This document shows positions 6,225 through 9,329 of a DNA stretch of 9,329 nucleotides, piece after piece. Location of the stretch: positions 1 through 9,329 of the forward strand of contig CALCEF010000299.1 in the NCBI GenBank assembly GCA_937901365.1, written 5' to 3'. The notes beneath the pieces are model-generated. The model ran no database searches. It worked only from the letters and a program-made list of their open reading frames with translations, and had not been told where the DNA came from. The stretch comes from an uncultured euryarchaeote (lineage in GTDB: Archaea; Thermoplasmatota; Poseidoniia; Poseidoniales; Thalassarchaeaceae). Position numbers and translations under genes: made by a program. Within the stretch, counting starts at the first letter, position 1. Each line of letters opens with the position of its first letter.

Positions 6225-7088
6225 TTATTTGGCCAAATCAAGGTGTATGGTGACAAATTCGACCTGATTTGGTTCAAGCACTCTGATGTATGGCCATGCA
6301 TTTGTCTTCCACCCAGGTGGCACCCATGGAGTCACCAAAACTTCGGTCATTGTTTCTCCTGATTTATTCTCGACACGGCAATCAATTGTGAGGCCGTCTT
6401 GTGTGAGATTGTAACCGGCCTGAATTGACAACTTTTCTTGTAAACTTCCTGGGGCTCCTACGTCTCGAATGGCGGCCATTGCGGATGGTGTAATATTGAA
6501 AATGAGATCACAGGATTCTCCTGGTTCAAGAGCCATGATTGCTTGAGAAGGTGGTGACGAGCGCCAATTCGGAGGCACTGGGGCCTTCACATTGAATCCG
6601 GGGAGAAGGCCTGCACTTGTATTTTCAACTCGTACCAAGAGTTGACCGTTTTCTGAACCTGGCTCCCAGCGGGCTTCAACACCCATCCAGAATTCATAGA
6701 AGATGAAAGGATTCAGTGCAGCGCTATTGATTAGCAGGTGCTCAACCAGTCTCTCGAGTTGTAATGAGGCTTCATCAAAGGCCCCACGTAAGATCAGGGT
6801 TTCAGCGGTTTTCATCGTCAGTAGCACATCGACCAGTTCGGTCTCGCTCGTGGATCGCTCTCTAACGATTGTGTGCAACATTCCAATTGAACGATGCATG
6901 CGACCGACCTGTGTCTTGAGCTCGTCGATGTCTTGGCGCGCTTGTCGGATGCTTCGTCGTGCATCTCTTGCGTGCTTATCCGTAACCGATTCCTGAATCA
7001 ATCGAAGGTGTTCGTCGAGAATGAGATTGAGGCGAGTTACTTGCGCACGATAATTGCTCATCGTGGAAATCGTGGTTGTTTCAGACAT
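6225..7088 (-). CDS. Uncharacterised soluble protein, helical N-terminus plus two PPxW beta-sandwich domains
   Basis: I do not recognise this as a known archaellum component. The 287-residue protein has no signal peptide or membrane helix, so it is probably cytosolic. Residues 14-125 are strongly helical, Arg/Glu/Gln-rich and coiled-coil-like. Residues 136-205 and 215-287 look like two beta-sandwich repeats; each has an Asn-containing strand (VRVENTSAG, CRVENKSGE), a PP-x-W turn (PVPPNWR at 170-176, WVPPGWK at 255-261) and a 'LEPxx' strand (187-190, 271-274). This resembles NEW3/CARDB-type domains. The ATG at 7088 is chosen because GGAGGTG lies 7 nt upstream; the GTG at 7106 precedes that site and the ATG at 7094 is too close to it. 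It overlaps the stop of the upstream gene by 8 nt (ATGTCTGA), so the two are translationally coupled. Role unknown; its place directly before arlB suggests an archaellum link. Confidence 0.85.
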   Translation of the reverse strand: MSETTTISTMSNYRAQVTRLNLILDEHLRLIQESVTDKHARDARRSIRQARQDIDELKTQVGRMHRSIGMLHTIVRERSTSETELVDVLLTMKTAETLILRGAFDEASLQLERLVEHLLINSAALNPFIFYEFWMGVEARWEPGSENGQLLVRVENTSAGLLPGFNVKAPVPPNWRSSPPSQAIMALEPGESCDLIFNITPSAMAAIRDVGAPGSLQEKLSIQAGYNLTQDGLTIDCRVENKSGETMTEVLVTPWVPPGWKTNAWPYIRVLEPNQVEFVTIHLDLAK

Positions 7089-9329
7089 CGGCATCCACCT
7101 CCACACTTACATCGTGGGCCTCTCCCCATCTCTGTCCCACAGTGATTCTTCGCAAATCTGCGGATGGGTTGCCCAATTGGACAAGCAATTCTTGGGACTC
7201 GACCTCCATCGAGGCGAGTTCGTCGAAAATCATGAGCCAAATATTTCTGGTCCGGAGAATCATGTAGGTCACAATCAATACGCCCGAGACCGAATATAGA
7301 AGAATGGAGGTGATATTAGCCAAGGACCACGAAATATCGTTCGGCATGATGATTGCGACAAGGATGAAACCCAACGGTGCGAACGCCATCTTTGCAGCAA
7401 GTTGCCTGAGTACTCGATCCATTTCGGCCTCATGATCTTCAATGATTGAATCGGAGCCGCGCTGCATATTCTGGCGGTCCGAGAGAATTGCAGGGATTTC
7501 AAACGCAGAGGTTCTTGCGGTGATGAAGGCGATCCATAACAATGAGATTGCTGCCAAAGTGAAATTCACATACGAGCCGAGGTTGTATTGTGTCGCGATG
7601 CCGAGCATTGCAGCACCCGAATATGCACAAAGCATCAGTGAGCGTTCATCTTCAGGGGCTCTGCGCAATAATTGAGTTGACAATGATACCAAAGCGAATG
7701 TGATCGGGATGAGGAGGAGGAGTGGTAAGGACCATGATTGGACCTCGAAGGATGTTGATTTGGCATCGTTCGATTCTAAATCTCCCTCCATTTGGACCGG
7801 TGATTCGATTGAAACTGTGCAGGGAACTTCAGCGGCAGAGGTCCACCAATTCAATGCGTCTGATTGAATGCCCCATTCTAATCTGTGGACCACGTTCGGA
7901 TCCATACTGTCAATTTCTTGACTTGCATTATCGTGGATTGTGATTCCTCTATCGCATTCCAAAGTGGCTGTGATCTGCGCAGTTGCTCCAGTATTGCCCG
8001 CGTTGATGATTTCAGCGACGAGTGTGTTGGGTGTTGATTCAATCACACTCGACTTGTCGGCTATGCTAATCGAAACCACCTTCGGATCGGCCCAATTGTT
8101 TACTCGAATATCGATTGAAACCTGTGTTGGAGTAGATTCTTCGGGGTGTGTCAAGTTGAATAGCAACGTCCACCCATCGCCCGGTGGAATGTCGAATGGT
8201 TCTGGAAGATTTGCTCGAATCGTCATCGTCTTCTGTTGTAACGGTCCTGTTGGATTCAGAGTAAATGTGGTGGGGGCGCTTGATAGGGGCATGAAGCCAT
8301 TTCCATAATCAAGAGCGAGTGACCAATTCACATCTCCTGTGTAAAACGATTCGTCCACATGGCGAGTGCTGTTGACAAATTCCAATTCGTACACGACTGG
8401 GGTTGAATCTGCAGTTTGGCCAACCCCTTGCACATGCATCCAATTGAATTCGAATGTTTCAGGGGTTCCGTCATTGCCGGATATTTCGAATGTTTCATCA
8501 TGCATTCGGCTGACGCGTAGGACGGTCGCCAGCAGGGCATCACCGGAGTGATTGTCCTGGGGCGAGAAAGTAAGTCGCAAATCTGATTGCTCTAAGTTGT
8601 AATGATCTGATGCAACGCCTTCAACACTGAAGCTGACTGTTTGAACGTCTCCACTATCAAGAGTCATGTTGGTCGCATCGCATTCCGATATGTCCCAACG
8701 CGTTGGATTGTCGACCTCGCAAACCAAATCAAGAATCACGTCTTGGTTTCCATCATTCGAAATTTCGATGTCAAACGTTCTCCTCTCACCAGGCAAGAGT
8801 TCGACGACGTCGGGGAAGTCATCAGATGACAATACGAATACGGGTTCAACATTGAACTGGATTGTTGATGATCCTACTTGGATGGATTCACTAACATTGA
8901 GGGCGGTGAGAACAAGGTTGTGGGTAGAACCTGGTTCAAGACCTGCCCCTTCTGACATCGGAGGGACAATGACGTCGATTAGGATGGGTAGCACTTCAAC
9001 GCCCTCCCCATCAATTGTCATATTCAGTGGTGTTACTGAGGACTGCCAACCAGCTGGTGGGAATGTTGTGAAATTGATGAACTCCTCAAGGTTACCAGCG
9101 TTGGTCACATTGACGGGGATGGTCAGGGACATTCCAGGGACGACTGAGTATTCACTCGTGTGTTCAAATTCAATTTGGTGATTTGGAATCATTTCTATGA
9201 AGACATCGATGCGGTCCAATTCAATCCCATCATGATACAGCACCACCTCTGCACTATGATTTTCATCAGCGCGTGCAAATTGCTCTGATGTGACTTCGAT
9301 TTGGACAATACTCGCTTCGCCTGGTTCGA
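7081..9329 (-). CDS. Large membrane protein: beta-sandwich ectodomain, five membrane helices, cytosolic tail (N-terminus cut by window edge)
   Basis: The reading frame stays open to the window edge (EPGEASIVQIEVTS just inside it), so the true start lies beyond base 9329; the GTG at 9246 is only an internal codon. 748 residues are visible. Residues 1 to about 530 are a chain of beta-sandwich domains of the NEW3/CARDB type, with repeated Asn-Gly/Asn-Ala turns (VNVTNAGNLEE, IEISNDGNQDV, AEIINAGNTGA), a FPPAGW turn near 89-94, and 'LxPGE' strands. About eleven N-X-S/T sequons and four cysteines lie in this part. Membrane helices follow near 534-554, 564-583, 586-605, 647-662 and 670-692. Arg-Arg after the first and Arg-rich segments after the third and fifth fit an outside N-terminus and inside C-terminus. 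A cytosolic tail of about 55 residues ends it. Coupled to the next gene by an 8-nt overlap. I do not recognise a named family; an envelope-linked archaellum accessory or anchoring protein is a guess. Confidence 0.85.
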   Translation of the reverse strand, partial: EPGEASIVQIEVTSEQFARADENHSAEVVLYHDGIELDRIDVFIEMIPNHQIEFEHTSEYSVVPGMSLTIPVNVTNAGNLEEFINFTTFPPAGWQSSVTPLNMTIDGEGVEVLPILIDVIVPPMSEGAGLEPGSTHNLVLTALNVSESIQVGSSTIQFNVEPVFVLSSDDFPDVVELLPGERRTFDIEISNDGNQDVILDLVCEVDNPTRWDISECDATNMTLDSGDVQTVSFSVEGVASDHYNLEQSDLRLTFSPQDNHSGDALLATVLRVSRMHDETFEISGNDGTPETFEFNWMHVQGVGQTADSTPVVYELEFVNSTRHVDESFYTGDVNWSLALDYGNGFMPLSSAPTTFTLNPTGPLQQKTMTIRANLPEPFDIPPGDGWTLLFNLTHPEESTPTQVSIDIRVNNWADPKVVSISIADKSSVIESTPNTLVAEIINAGNTGATAQITATLECDRGITIHDNASQEIDSMDPNVVHRLEWGIQSDALNWWTSAAEVPCTVSIESPVQMEGDLESNDAKSTSFEVQSWSLPLLLLIPITFALVSLSTQLLRRAPEDERSLMLCAYSGAAMLGIATQYNLGSYVNFTLAAISLLWIAFITARTSAFEIPAILSDRQNMQRGSDSIIEDHEAEMDRVLRQLAAKMAFAPLGFILVAIIMPNDISWSLANITSILLYSVSGVLIVTYMILRTRNIWLMIFDELASMEVESQELLVQLGNPSADLRRITVGQRWGEAHDVSVEVDADV
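7096..7102 (-). promoter_or_regulatory. Ribosome binding site that decides the start of the 6225-7088 gene
   Basis: GGAGGTG on the minus strand lies within the final codons of the upstream gene, 7 nt before ATG 7088. It rules out the longer GTG start at 7106 and leaves only 1 nt before the ATG at 7094. Confidence 0.75.

Noticed and set aside
8666..9181. Plus-strand open frame of 171 codons
   Set aside because: It is antisense to the large beta-sandwich gene, has biased Ser/Thr/Arg composition typical of a shadow frame, and the minus frame is clearly coding.

Overview
The window is almost entirely an archaellum (archaeal flagellum) gene cluster. Every gene lies on the minus strand, so transcription runs from high to low coordinates. 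The order is large surface/membrane protein (5' end cut off by the window), a helical plus beta-sandwich protein, arlB (archaellin), a single arlC/D/E-type gene, arlF, arlG, arlH, arlI and arlJ (3' end cut off by the window). The run arlB-arlCDE-F-G-H-I-J is the classical euryarchaeal order. Moderate base composition by eye, strong GGAGGTG-type ribosome binding sites, one archaellin gene, a single fused C/D/E gene, and Ser/Asp/Glu-rich proteins with PPxW beta-sandwich domains suggest a marine planktonic euryarchaeon, most likely Marine Group II (Candidatus Poseidoniales) or a relative. That placement is inference, because there is no marker gene in the window.

Region by region: 1-1364 encodes the membrane platform ArlJ (454 full codons, open at the edge). 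1374-3089 is the motor ATPase ArlI. 3100-3795 is ArlH, with a probable TTG start. 3788-4270 and 4280-4681 are the stator-type proteins ArlG and ArlF. 4685-5503 is the cytosolic ArlC/D/E-like adaptor. 5504-5562 is a short spacer with a very strong 9-bp GC hairpin. 5563-6144 is the archaellin. 6145-6224 is a spacer with a TATA-like element, probably the arlB promoter. 6225-7088 and 7081-9329 are two translationally coupled genes that are not among the known Arl components.

How they fit together: ArlB is the filament subunit, exported and assembled by the ArlI ATPase on the ArlJ platform. ArlH regulates ArlI. ArlF and ArlG sit outside the membrane and couple the motor to the cell envelope. The C/D/E protein forms the cytosolic ring that links the motor to sensory input. 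The two upstream genes encode (i) a protein with a large ectodomain of beta-sandwich repeats, five predicted membrane helices and a cytosolic tail, and (ii) a soluble protein with a helical N-terminus and two PPxW beta-sandwich domains. Position and coupling make them candidate lineage-specific archaellum accessory proteins. The alternative, that they are simply neighbours with their own function, cannot be excluded from sequence alone.

No RNA genes, mobile elements, CRISPR arrays or chemotaxis genes were seen. There is no gene-free stretch longer than 80 bases. The plus strand holds only antisense shadow frames.
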